Shown: piece by piece, positions 50,052-58,617 of the stretch
Layout: each line of letters begins with the position of its first letter
Position numbering within the stretch: position 1 is the stretch's first letter
NCBI RefSeq assembly: GCF_002222595.2
Contig: NZ_CP022413.2
Span: forward strand, 1,752,001 to 1,816,000
Reading direction: 5' to 3'
DNA length: 64,000 bases
DNA from: Blautia hansenii DSM 20583
GTDB lineage: Bacteria > Bacillota > Clostridia > Lachnospirales > Lachnospiraceae
Made by a program: the position numbers and the translations under genes
Notes under the pieces: generated by a model
Databases searched by the model: none
What the model was told of the DNA's origin: nothing
The model's input: the letters and a program-made list of their open reading frames with translations, nothing else

Positions 50052-52757
50052 CTATTTCTCCTTTTTTCCAAAACGGATTTTCATTTCCCTCTTAAATGCG
50101 TAAGGAAGAATGACCTTCATCTTATCCTCTGATTTGTGCATGGTACTGCATTCTGGATGCTCTCGATACAGATGAATGGCATCAAACTCACATTTTGTAG
50201 TACAAACACCGCAGCCGATACATTTGTTTTCATCTACAACGGAAGCTCCGCATCCCAGACAGCGTGCTGTTTCTTTTTTCACCTGTTCTTCTGTAAAGGC
50301 TTCTTTTGCATCTCTAAAGGATTTATGAGCATCAATGTCTTTTCTCACACCCGGTATCTGGCGGGAAGAATTATCGTATTCCTCTATTTGAATATTGCTC
50401 TTGTCAAGCTCAATAAACTGACGTCTGTTTCTTCCGATTGTCAAACTGCTGTGCGGCTGCACAAAACGATGAATGGAAATTGCACCCTCTTTTCCTGCTG
50501 CAATGGCATCAATGGCAAATTTCGGTCCTGTGTAAACGTCACCGCCTACAAAGATATCCGGTTCTGCTGTCTGATACGTTACTTTATCTGCCACCGCACC
50601 GTTTCCTCTTCCTAATTCAACCTTTGAGCCTTCTAATAAATTACCCCAGACAATGCTCTGTCCGATACTTAAAAAGACTCTTTCACAAGGAACGGTCATG
50701 GTTACGGCTTCATCAAATTTCGGTGCAAAGCGTTTGTTTTCATCAAAGACAGAAAGACATTTCTTAAATACAATTCCTTTGACTTTTCCGTTTTCTGTAA
50801 GGATTTCCTTCGGTCCCCAGCCACAGTTCAGAGTGATGCCTTCTTCCTGTGCCTCTGTGATTTCCTCTTCTGATGCAGGCATAATCTCTCTGCTTTCCAG
50901 ACAGAACATGGAAACCTCAGATGCTCCGCAGCGGCTTGCAGTTCTCGCCACGTCAATGGCTACGTTTCCGCCTCCTACGACTACGGTACGTCCTTCTACC
51001 GGATAATTCTGATTGTCACCTACTGTACGAAGGAAATCTACGGCAGTCATAACACCTTCTGCATCTTCTCCTTGGATATTGGCTTTTCTTCCTCCCTGAC
51101 ATCCGATTGCAAGATAAAAGGCTTTATAGCCCTGTTTACGCAGTTCCTCTAAGGTAATATCTTTTCCTACTTCAATACCGCATTTAATTTCCACACCCAT
51201 CTGGCGCATCACATCAATTTCTGCCTCTACCACATCTTTTTCCAGTTTAAAAGAAGGTATTCCGTAAACCAGCATACCGCCCGGCTTTTCATTCTTTTCA
51301 AAAACAGTAGGCTTATAACCTTTTTCTGCAAGATAAAAGGCACAACTAAGTCCTGCCGGACCACCGCCTATAATGGCAATCTTCTCTTCAAATAATCTGC
51401 CTGTGGTAGGCGGAATAATCGGCGGAATATAACGGTTTTCTGCTGTCAAATCCTGCTTTGCAATGAATTTCTTTACTTCGTCAATGGCAACCGCCTGATC
51501 AATGGTTCCTCTTGTGCAGGCATCTTCACATCTGCGGTTACAGATATGTCCGCATACTGCCGGAAACGGATTTTCTTTTTTAATCAAAGCCAGCGCTTCT
51601 CTGTATTTGCCCTGTGCGGCTTTTTTCAAATAGCCCTGTACTGCAATATGCGCAGGACAGGCTGTTTTACATGGCGCTGTACCGGTGTCATAGCAGTTAA
51701 TCCGATTGTTATCCCGATAATCTTCATCCCATTTTTCCGGTCCCCACTTCACGGCATCCGGAAGCTCATGCTTCGGGTATTCGATTGGTCCATCTTTTGT
51801 ACAGAGCTTCTGTCCCAGCTTGACCGCTCCTGCCGGACAATATTCCACGCATCTGCCGCAGGCAACACAATTTTCTGTCTTTACGTGAGCAACATAAGCA
51901 GACCTTGACATATTCGGCGTATTAAACAGCTGGGAAGTACGTAGTGCATAGCATACATTGACATTACAGTTGCAGATGGCAAAAATTTTATTTTTTCCGT
52001 CAATATTGGTAATCTGATGTACAAAGCCATTATCCTCAGCCTTTTTCAAAATATCCAGCACTTCCTCATAAGTGATATAGCGTCCGCCCTTTTGTGTTTC
52101 TACTACGTAATCTGCCATATCCCCCACTGCAATACACCAATCCTCCGGGTCATCTGCACAGCCTTCCTCATAGGTCTGTCTTGACAATCTGCAAGAACAC
52201 GGACTTGCCGCATATTTTCCTTCATATTTTTTCAGCCAGTGAGAAATATGCTCAATGTCAATGGACTGATTTTCCATTTCAATGGCTTTTTCTACCGGAA
52301 TAACGTGCATACCGATACCGGCTCCTCCCGGCGGCACCATTGGTGTTACTTTTTCTAAAGGCAGTCTTGACATCCTTTCAAAAAATCTGCCAAGTTCCGG
52401 ATGTTCCTCAAGCTGTTTGCGGTTCATATTCGTAAATTCTGCACTGCCAGGCACAAACATAGGAAGTACATATTGTTTTTCTCTTTTAGGATTTTCCCAG
52501 TTATATTCCAAAAGCCCTACAATACTCATTTCTTCCAAAAGTTTTTCCAGTTCTTTTTCTTCTTTACCCGTAGCTTTTAAAATCTGAGAAAATGTCATAG
52601 GCTTACGCACCTTCATTTTCAGCGCCACTTCTGCCATTTCATCTGTTACAACGCATGCTAATCCCCAGTATTCTGGATCATCTACGGTCACCTTATGTCC
52701 GATACGATCTGTAATTTTCTGTCCCAGCTTTAAAATTAATTCTCTTTTTTCTGCCAT
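50052..52757 (-). CDS. Large FAD- and Fe-S-containing oxidoreductase with GltD-like core
   Basis: The 901-residue protein begins with a winged-helix-like region (1-105, MTFSQILKATGKEEKELEKLL). Next comes an unusual cysteine cluster (C187, C189, C200, C208, C262, C264, C269), then a [4Fe-4S] ferredoxin motif CVACGRCVEYCP near 297. A GltD-like N-terminal Fe-S part follows (CKTACPAHI, CGHICNRRCEDAC near 363-414), then FAD loop AIIGGGPAGLSCAFY near 461 and NAD(P)H loop VVVGGGNVAIDVA near 592. A last ferredoxin motif CIGCGVCTTKCEFDAI lies near 847. It should pass electrons between NAD(P)H and ferredoxin-type partners. It lies between hypB and hypA; the partner is unknown. Confidence 0.85.
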   Translation of the reverse strand: MAEKRELILKLGQKITDRIGHKVTVDDPEYWGLACVVTDEMAEVALKMKVRKPMTFSQILKATGKEEKELEKLLEEMSIVGLLEYNWENPKREKQYVLPMFVPGSAEFTNMNRKQLEEHPELGRFFERMSRLPLEKVTPMVPPGGAGIGMHVIPVEKAIEMENQSIDIEHISHWLKKYEGKYAASPCSCRLSRQTYEEGCADDPEDWCIAVGDMADYVVETQKGGRYITYEEVLDILKKAEDNGFVHQITNIDGKNKIFAICNCNVNVCYALRTSQLFNTPNMSRSAYVAHVKTENCVACGRCVEYCPAGAVKLGQKLCTKDGPIEYPKHELPDAVKWGPEKWDEDYRDNNRINCYDTGTAPCKTACPAHIAVQGYLKKAAQGKYREALALIKKENPFPAVCGHICNRRCEDACTRGTIDQAVAIDEVKKFIAKQDLTAENRYIPPIIPPTTGRLFEEKIAIIGGGPAGLSCAFYLAEKGYKPTVFEKNEKPGGMLVYGIPSFKLEKDVVEAEIDVMRQMGVEIKCGIEVGKDITLEELRKQGYKAFYLAIGCQGGRKANIQGEDAEGVMTAVDFLRTVGDNQNYPVEGRTVVVGGGNVAIDVARTASRCGASEVSMFCLESREIMPASEEEITEAQEEGITLNCGWGPKEILTENGKVKGIVFKKCLSVFDENKRFAPKFDEAVTMTVPCERVFLSIGQSIVWGNLLEGSKVELGRGNGAVADKVTYQTAEPDIFVGGDVYTGPKFAIDAIAAGKEGAISIHRFVQPHSSLTIGRNRRQFIELDKSNIQIEEYDNSSRQIPGVRKDIDAHKSFRDAKEAFTEEQVKKETARCLGCGASVVDENKCIGCGVCTTKCEFDAIHLYREHPECSTMHKSEDKMKVILPYAFKREMKIRFGKKEK

Positions 52758-52779
52758 ACGTGACTCTCCCTTTCTGTTT

Positions 52780-53448
52780 CTACTCTTTCCAATGCTTTAC
52801 TTCATCTAAAAGCCACTCAAACCACTGCTGCATCCCTTCCCCTGTCTTTGCACTAATAGGAATAATTTTTGCTTTTGGATTACGCATCAAAATATTTTTC
52901 TTACACGCCTCCATATCAAAGTCAAAATACGGAATTACGTCTACTTTGTTAATAAGAACTACATCGCACACGGAAAACATAAGCGGGTATTTCAACGGTT
53001 TATCATGGCCTTCCGGTACACTTAAAATCATGGCATTTTTTACTGCCCCTGTGTCAAACTCTGCAGGACAAACTAAATTTCCCACATTTTCCAAAATTGC
53101 CAAATCCAGTTCATCTGTCTCAAGACCTTCCAGCCCCTGAGCTGTCATGCCGGCATCCAAATGACACATTCCTCCCGTATGGAGCTGAATGGTTTTTACT
53201 CCCAAATCAGATATTGTTTTTGCATCCACGTCAGAGTCAATATCTGCCTCCATAACCCCAATGCGAAGCTCCCCTTTTAAAGCTTTAATGGTTCCTGTAA
53301 GGGTTGTAGTTTTTCCTGAACCGGGAGAAGACATTAGGTTTAATAGGAATAACTTTTTCTCCTTCAACTGCTTGCGAAGCTCATCGGCACGTTTTTCATT
53401 GCCGGAAAATACACTTTTTTTAATTTCCAGAACTTTGAATTTGTCCAT
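52780..53448 (-). CDS. hypB: GTP-dependent nickel-insertion protein HypB
   Basis: The 222-residue GTPase has the P-loop LMSSPGSGKTTTL near residue 42, a metal-site region LHTGGMCHLDAGM with cysteine and histidines, and the guanine motif NKVD. HypB works with HypA to load nickel. It has no N-terminal histidine-rich store. GGAGG precedes the ATG. It is the first gene of the operon with a perfect consensus promoter. Confidence 0.95.
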   Translation of the reverse strand: MDKFKVLEIKKSVFSGNEKRADELRKQLKEKKLFLLNLMSSPGSGKTTTLTGTIKALKGELRIGVMEADIDSDVDAKTISDLGVKTIQLHTGGMCHLDAGMTAQGLEGLETDELDLAILENVGNLVCPAEFDTGAVKNAMILSVPEGHDKPLKYPLMFSVCDVVLINKVDVIPYFDFDMEACKKNILMRNPKAKIIPISAKTGEGMQQWFEWLLDEVKHWKE

Positions 53449-53465
53449 TGCCCTTCCTCCGTTCT

Positions 53466-53482
53466 AATTGGTTGTACCAATT
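53466..53482. promoter_or_regulatory. Proximal GntR-type operator of the hypB operon
   Basis: AATTGGTTGTACCAATT is a perfect palindrome (arms AATTGG/CCAATT, five-base centre) containing TGGTTGTACCA, the pattern bound by FadR/PdhR/LldR regulators. It lies about 10-26 bases after the expected transcription start. Confidence 0.72.
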
Positions 53483-53498
53483 TTGTTATTTTATCGAC

Positions 53499-53527
53499 AT
53501 TATATTATTATGACGATTTTTTGTCAA
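53499..53527 (-). promoter_or_regulatory. Consensus promoter of the hypB operon
   Basis: On the minus strand, TTGACA (53522-53527) and TATAAT (53499-53504) are exactly 17 bases apart, a perfect sigma-70 promoter. It is flanked by two TGGTN3ACCA sites, so strong expression appears to be held under repression. Confidence 0.85.
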
Positions 53528-53607
53528 TATAACTTCTGTTTTTCATATATTTTATCCTATTTTTCTCTGTTTTCCCCTTCGTTTATGTCAATTTTTGTAT
53601 TTGGTAT

Positions 53608-53622
53608 CTGGTATAACCAATT
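53608..53622. promoter_or_regulatory. Distal GntR-type operator of the hypB operon
   Basis: TGGTATAACCA (53609-53619) repeats the TGGTN3ACCA pattern with a further ATT on one side. It is 140 bases from the proximal site, centre to centre, which would allow a repression loop. Confidence 0.6.
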
Positions 53623-53685
53623 CCATTTTTAAAAAAGAAAGAGAGGATATGATAAATCTCAAATCATAACCTCTCTCTATCAGCT

Positions 53686-54102
53686 TTAACTGTTCTTAAC
53701 AAACTCAGCTCCGCATTTGGGGCATCTTACACTAATCTTACCTTTTCCCTTTGGAATACGGATTTTCTGTTTGCACTGGGGACATGTATAAATATGAAAG
53801 TCCTTTCTCTGCTGCTGTATGTATTTTGTTTTCCCGAAAAATCTTCGTACCTTATTTTCCAACGCCAGATATTTTTGATTTTCCGCATATCGCTTTGAAA
53901 TATTTCTGGAAAACACACGGAAATAAATAAGAATAACAAGTAAAAATTCCCATGAAGTAAGCAACACGCTAAAGTATACATTATCCACGAAAATATCCAA
54001 CATGGCACAGACCAGAAAAACAATCAGCATCGCCTGATTTAAACGGTCACTGCCATACCTTCCATACATAAATCGCTGAAACGCTTCTCTTATTTTATTC
54101 AT
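53686..54102 (-). CDS. Zinc-ribbon membrane protein
   Basis: The 138-residue protein has two hydrophobic helices (about 22-38 and 42-60), a basic linker and a C-terminal zinc ribbon with TCPQCKQKIRIP and RCPKCGAEF. The start at the ATG at 54102 gives an eight-base overlap with the flavodoxin gene. The pair is probably one operon. Function unknown. Confidence 0.8.
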   Translation of the reverse strand: MNKIREAFQRFMYGRYGSDRLNQAMLIVFLVCAMLDIFVDNVYFSVLLTSWEFLLVILIYFRVFSRNISKRYAENQKYLALENKVRRFFGKTKYIQQQRKDFHIYTCPQCKQKIRIPKGKGKISVRCPKCGAEFVKNS

Positions 54103-54628
54103 ACTGCAATTCTTCCTTCCTAATATCTTCAAATACCTTTTGTACAAAGGCTTTTGCGCCTTCTAAATCCTGCGTGTCAGGATGAAGCATTGCCATGTCA
54201 AAATTACGGAGCATAGCATTTATCATCTTCGTATTTTCCGGTGTCTTCATGCTGAGATATTTCTCACGCACAGAAATCGGCATCTTTCCCTGACAGATAT
54301 AAGCGCCCAGATATTCGTTGTCATCCTCAATAAAAACACGTATGTTTTCTTCGATTTTTTTATAATATTCCAAATCATTTCCCATGCCGCAGGTACCGAA
54401 TAATGCAATCTTCTTTCCCTGAAGGCTGCCCAGATAATCCAACACCTCCACGCTGGCACTTCCTCTGTCCGTCCAAAATCCTATAAAATATATGTCTCCC
54501 ATTTCATAATCTGTCTGTCCTTCTAAAGGTGCAATATCCTTACACTGTCCGGGAACAGCCTCAAAAATTGCTTTTGCCAGCTTTTCTGTATTGCCGGTTC
54601 TGCTCTTGTACAATACCTGCGTTTTCAT
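54095..54628 (-). CDS. Flavodoxin-family protein
   Basis: The 177-residue protein has the FMN phosphate-binding loop YKSRTGNTEKLA near residue 7 and the flavodoxin core IGFWTDRGSA and ALFGTCGMGND. The ATG at 54628 fits the ribosome site AAGGGA (8 bases upstream) better than the one at 54634. The C-terminal 50 residues (HPDTQDLEGAKAFV) are an extra helical part. It may carry electrons for a partner reductase; no partner is adjacent except the zinc-ribbon protein. Confidence 0.88.
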   Translation of the reverse strand: MKTQVLYKSRTGNTEKLAKAIFEAVPGQCKDIAPLEGQTDYEMGDIYFIGFWTDRGSASVEVLDYLGSLQGKKIALFGTCGMGNDLEYYKKIEENIRVFIEDDNEYLGAYICQGKMPISVREKYLSMKTPENTKMINAMLRNFDMAMLHPDTQDLEGAKAFVQKVFEDIRKEELQYE

Positions 54629-54743
54629 GTTCATCTTCCCTTCTATTGTTGTCATAATAGTATTTTATCACAAAACAATAGAAATAATATTTCTTAATTC
54701 TTAAAAACTCTAAACTCTCTATAAAGTTTTTCCTGCATACACT

Positions 54744-55628
54744 TTATTTAATATGCACGTCCAACTGCGGAAACGGAATTTCAATCCCCTGTTCATCAAA
54801 GGTGAGCTTGATTTTTTCATTCAAACGCCACTTTGTCGCCCAGTATTCCTCTGTCTTTACCCATGCACGAAGTCCCAAAATCACACTGTCTGCCGCCAGC
54901 TCGTCCACAAAGACCTGCATCTCCTGGTCTGACATAATACTGGCATCCTCGTGGAGCAGTGTTTCCAAAATTTTCTTGGCTTTTTTCAAATCTGCCTGAT
55001 AGGAAATTCCTACCTTAATTTCCAGCTTGCGGTTGTCTTTTGCCGTCACATTGACAATACTGGAATTGGTAAGCGCTCCGTTTGGAACGGTAATTCTTCG
55101 GTTATCCACTGTGGATAAGGTTGTGTAAAAAAGGTCAATTTTTACAACCGTGCCCTCTTGCTTTCCCGAATTTTCAATAATATAATCTCCGATTACAAAA
55201 GGTCTTAAAATCAGGATAATCACTCCGCCTGCAAGGTTTGACAAGCCCCCCTGCAAGGCAAGACCAATGGCAACACCACTGGATGCCAAAAGTGCGGCAA
55301 TGGAAGACTCCTTCACTCCAAAGCTGGTTGCAATGGAAACAATCAGGAAGAAATACATGGCAGCCTTTGCGAATGAGGATACAAATTGTGTAACTCCAGT
55401 ATCTGCATTCGCCCTGTTCATAGATGCCACAATCAATTTGCAAAGTTTATGAATGATTTTACTGGCAACTACATAGACCAAAATTGCCAGAAGGACTCTC
55501 CCTGCAAAGCTTCCGATTAAGGGCAGCTTCTGACTCCAGTAATCCCATGTGAGATACTGTCTGAAAAACTCTCCAATTCCCGCAATTTCCAGCGGTTCTG
55601 TCAATGCGTCTGTCAAGATAATTCTCAT
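54744..55628 (-). CDS. mscS: Small-conductance mechanosensitive channel
   Basis: The 294-residue protein has three membrane helices (about 40-60, 85-105, 115-140). The last is the glycine/alanine-rich pore helix SSGVAIGLALQGGLSNLAGG. A cytoplasmic beta domain follows (NRRITVPNGALTNSSIVNVT, VDVKIGISYQAD-like). It releases solutes on osmotic downshock. It overlaps glgB by four bases. Confidence 0.94.
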   Translation of the reverse strand: MRIILTDALTEPLEIAGIGEFFRQYLTWDYWSQKLPLIGSFAGRVLLAILVYVVASKIIHKLCKLIVASMNRANADTGVTQFVSSFAKAAMYFFLIVSIATSFGVKESSIAALLASSGVAIGLALQGGLSNLAGGVIILILRPFVIGDYIIENSGKQEGTVVKIDLFYTTLSTVDNRRITVPNGALTNSSIVNVTAKDNRKLEIKVGISYQADLKKAKKILETLLHEDASIMSDQEMQVFVDELAADSVILGLRAWVKTEEYWATKWRLNEKIKLTFDEQGIEIPFPQLDVHIK

Positions 55629-57916
55629 CTTCTGTTTTCCTCTTTTTTGTGTTCTTCTTTTATTTTTTTCTCCAATTCACGGCGTACCTTAGACTCTTTT
55701 ACCATCTTTTCCCCACATTCTTTTACAGAAAAAATCTGTACGGAAAGAGGGGCTACCTGAATTTCTATGGAATAAGGTCTTTCGTCCTTTTCCTCTTTTT
55801 TTGCTTTCTGTACTCCGCTGTTTTTTACGCCTGTACCTCCAAAGCTTTCATCATCACTGTTAAAAATTTCTCTGTACTCTCCTGCATAAGGAACACCCAT
55901 CGCATAAGCTTCATACGCCAAATCAGAAAAGTTACATACCACAACTAAGGTATCTGCTTTTTTCTCTGCTTTCCGAAGGAAGGTAAGCATATTTTTTTCT
56001 GCTTCTATATGATTAATCCATTCAAAGCCGTCAGGAGTATCATCATATTCATAGAGCGCCGGATAATCCTGATAAAGCTTTAATAATGCTTTTACATAGT
56101 CCTGCATCTGTTTATGTTCCTTCTCTTCTAACAGCTCCCAATCAAGAGGGGTCTTTTCAGACCATTCCCTTTCCTGGGCAAAGTCCTGTCCCATGAATAA
56201 AAGCTTTTTGCCGGGATGTGTCATCCAAAAGCCATAGGCTGCTCGCAGATTTGCAAGCTTCCTATCTTTTTCACCGGGCATTTTATTAAGAAAAGAACCT
56301 TTTCCGTGTACTACCTCATCATGAGAAAAACTAAGCAAAAATTTTTCACTATATGCGTATAACATACTAAAGGTCAGCTCATCATGGACACCGCTTCTGA
56401 AAATCGGGTCTTTTCTCATATAATCCAGAAAATCATTCTGCCATCCCATATTCCATTTTCTGTCAAATCCCAAGCCATTATCCTCTAAATCTCCCGTAAC
56501 AGCCGGCCATGCAGTAGACTCCTCTGCAATTAAAAGGGCATCGGGATATTTTTTCTTAAAAATAGAATTTAAGTGTTTCAAAAACTCTACTGCTTCCAGA
56601 TTTTCATTTCCGCCATACATATTCGGCTGCCACTGTCCATCCTGTCTTCCGTAATCCAGATAAAGCATAGACGCCACCGCATCCATACGGATACCGTCTG
56701 CATGGTATTTTTCCGCCCAAAACAGAGCATTGGATATGAGGAAATTCTTTACTTCAGGGCTGGCATAGTCAAATACCAGCGTTCCCCAGTGAGGATGCTC
56801 TGCCTTCTCTGCTTGGGAATACTCATAAAGAGCTGTGCCGTCAAAGCCTGCCAAAGCAAAATCATCTTTTGGAAAATGTGCCGGAACCCAGTCTAAAATC
56901 ACGCCGATATCATTTTGGTGCATATAATCCACAAAATACATAAAGTCTTCGCAATTTCCAAAGCGACTGGTAGGAGCATAATATCCTGTCACCTGATAGC
57001 CCCATGACTCATCTAAAGGATGCTCCATCACAGGTAATAATTCCACATGAGTATATCCCATCTCTTTCACGTACGCACACAGCATTTTCGCCAATTCCCG
57101 GTAATTATAAAATTCTCTGCCGTCCTCCGGCTTTTTCCATGAGCCTAAATGCACTTCGTATATGGAAAGTGGTCTGTCCTCTCCTTGGAGCTTACCTCTT
57201 TTGTTCATCCACAGACTGTCTTCCCACTGATAACCGGACAAATCTGTTACCACAGAAGCATTGCACGGACGGACCTCAGCCTGATTTGCATAAGGGTCTG
57301 CTTTTAAAAACACCCGCAAATCTTTTGTTTTAATTTCATACTTGTATAAATCAGAGAGTTTGACACCGGGAATAAACAATTCAAAAATCCCAGACCGGGA
57401 AAGCCGGTTCATCGGATGTACTCTGCCGTCCCAATGGTTAAAATCCCCTACCACACTGACACGCAGGGCATTGGGCGCCCAAACTGCGAAATGTACTCCC
57501 CAAACGCCTTTTATCTTTTGATAATGCGCTCCTAATTTTTCGTATATATCATAACAAATTCCCGCACAGAATTTCTTTTCTTCCTCTTCTGTAATCTGGC
57601 TCTCAAAATAATAAGGGTCTTGTACCAGCTTTTCTTCACCGTTTTTCAAAAACACCTGATACGTATAATTTAAAATCTGCTTTTCCGGTATCAGACAGGC
57701 AAAAAATCCCGCCTCATCCTGCATTTCCATTTTATATTCCCGTTTCTTTTTCCCAAAAAGAAGTTTTACTTTTCGTGCTTCCGGAAAAAAGCATTGAAAA
57801 AGAATACCGTTTTTCATAATTTTCGGTTTCAGTGTTTTCTGCGGCTCGCTTTCCTCTGAATAAACAAGAGCCTCTATCTTTTGCCAATCCATTAAATTAT
57901 ATAATTCCTCAGACAT
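55625..57916 (-). CDS. glgB: 1,4-alpha-glucan branching enzyme
   Basis: The 763-residue protein has an N-terminal CBM48 domain (GVHFAVWAPNALRVSVVGDFN) and a GH13 core. The core motifs are VILDWVPAHFPKDD, DGIRMDAVASMLYLD with the nucleophile, LLIAEESTAWPAVTG with the acid and SFSHDEVVHGKGS with the third acidic residue. A charged Lys/Glu tail ends the protein. It adds alpha-1,6 branches in glycogen. No other glg gene is adjacent. Confidence 0.96.
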   Translation of the reverse strand: MSEELYNLMDWQKIEALVYSEESEPQKTLKPKIMKNGILFQCFFPEARKVKLLFGKKKREYKMEMQDEAGFFACLIPEKQILNYTYQVFLKNGEEKLVQDPYYFESQITEEEEKKFCAGICYDIYEKLGAHYQKIKGVWGVHFAVWAPNALRVSVVGDFNHWDGRVHPMNRLSRSGIFELFIPGVKLSDLYKYEIKTKDLRVFLKADPYANQAEVRPCNASVVTDLSGYQWEDSLWMNKRGKLQGEDRPLSIYEVHLGSWKKPEDGREFYNYRELAKMLCAYVKEMGYTHVELLPVMEHPLDESWGYQVTGYYAPTSRFGNCEDFMYFVDYMHQNDIGVILDWVPAHFPKDDFALAGFDGTALYEYSQAEKAEHPHWGTLVFDYASPEVKNFLISNALFWAEKYHADGIRMDAVASMLYLDYGRQDGQWQPNMYGGNENLEAVEFLKHLNSIFKKKYPDALLIAEESTAWPAVTGDLEDNGLGFDRKWNMGWQNDFLDYMRKDPIFRSGVHDELTFSMLYAYSEKFLLSFSHDEVVHGKGSFLNKMPGEKDRKLANLRAAYGFWMTHPGKKLLFMGQDFAQEREWSEKTPLDWELLEEKEHKQMQDYVKALLKLYQDYPALYEYDDTPDGFEWINHIEAEKNMLTFLRKAEKKADTLVVVCNFSDLAYEAYAMGVPYAGEYREIFNSDDESFGGTGVKNSGVQKAKKEEKDERPYSIEIQVAPLSVQIFSVKECGEKMVKESKVRRELEKKIKEEHKKEENRR

Positions 57917-58034
57917 ATTGCGCCTCCTTTTTTCTATATTATCATCAATCCGGTAAATTGTAAAGTTTTGCCCTGTTTCTCTTAAAATTTGTATATATAA
58001 ATTGTATATTTTTTGTTTTTATAACAGAAAATGA

Positions 58035-58063
58035 TTGTGAATTTTATACATATCAAGTATAAT
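58035..58063 (+). promoter_or_regulatory. Promoter of hydCBA
   Basis: TTGTGA (58035-58040) and TATAAT (58058-58063) are 17 bases apart, 75 bases upstream of the hydC ATG. No convincing Rex palindrome is present. Confidence 0.65.
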
Positions 58064-58137
58064 AGGAATAGCTTCGCAAAGTGAAGGTTCATTTCCCTTT
58101 GGCTGCGTATTTGACTATTAGGAGGAGGTATCAAAGC

Positions 58138-58617
58138 ATGCTTGACCAAAGTTATTATGAAAAAACCGATGAAATCATCGAATTTTATGGCCGTAAAGCA
58201 AGTTCATTAATTCCCATTATGCAGGATATTCAGGCAGAATATCGTTATCTGCCCGGAGAGCTGCTGACCTATGTTGCGAAAGAAATCGGAGTACGTGAGG
58301 CAAAAGCTTACAGTGTGGCAACTTTCTATGAAAATTTCTCTTTTGAACCAAAGGGAAAATACATAATTAAAGTTTGTGACGGAACTGCCTGTCATGTCCG
58401 CAAATCTATTCCTATTTTAGAAGCCCTGCAAAAGGAGCTGGGGCTTAGCAAGAAAAAGCATACCACAGATGATATGCTGTTCACCGTAGAAACGGTTTCC
58501 TGTCTGGGCGCCTGCGGATTAGCGCCTACTATGACGGTAAACAACGAAGTTTATCCTTCCATGACGCCGGAAAAAGCTCTGAATTTAATCGCAGAACTGA
58601 GAGGTGATAATGTATGA
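58138..58617 (+). CDS. hydC: [FeFe] hydrogenase subunit HydC (NuoE-like)
   Basis: The 159-residue protein starts at the ATG at 58138, after AGGAGGAGG. A GTG in frame upstream lacks such a site. It has the thioredoxin-like [2Fe-2S] cysteines C80, C85, C122 and C126 (KVCDGTACHVRKS, SCLGACGLAP). It is the small subunit of the trimeric hydrogenase and overlaps hydB by four bases. Confidence 0.95.
   Translation: MLDQSYYEKTDEIIEFYGRKASSLIPIMQDIQAEYRYLPGELLTYVAKEIGVREAKAYSVATFYENFSFEPKGKYIIKVCDGTACHVRKSIPILEALQKELGLSKKKHTTDDMLFTVETVSCLGACGLAPTMTVNNEVYPSMTPEKALNLIAELRGDNV

Noticed and set aside
50136..50615. Open frame of 159 codons opposite the 901-residue oxidoreductase
   Set aside because: Antisense shadow; no start signal, no domain.
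58021..58063. Rex operator before hydC
   Set aside because: TTGTGAA resembles one half-site, but the second half-site TTAACAA is missing.
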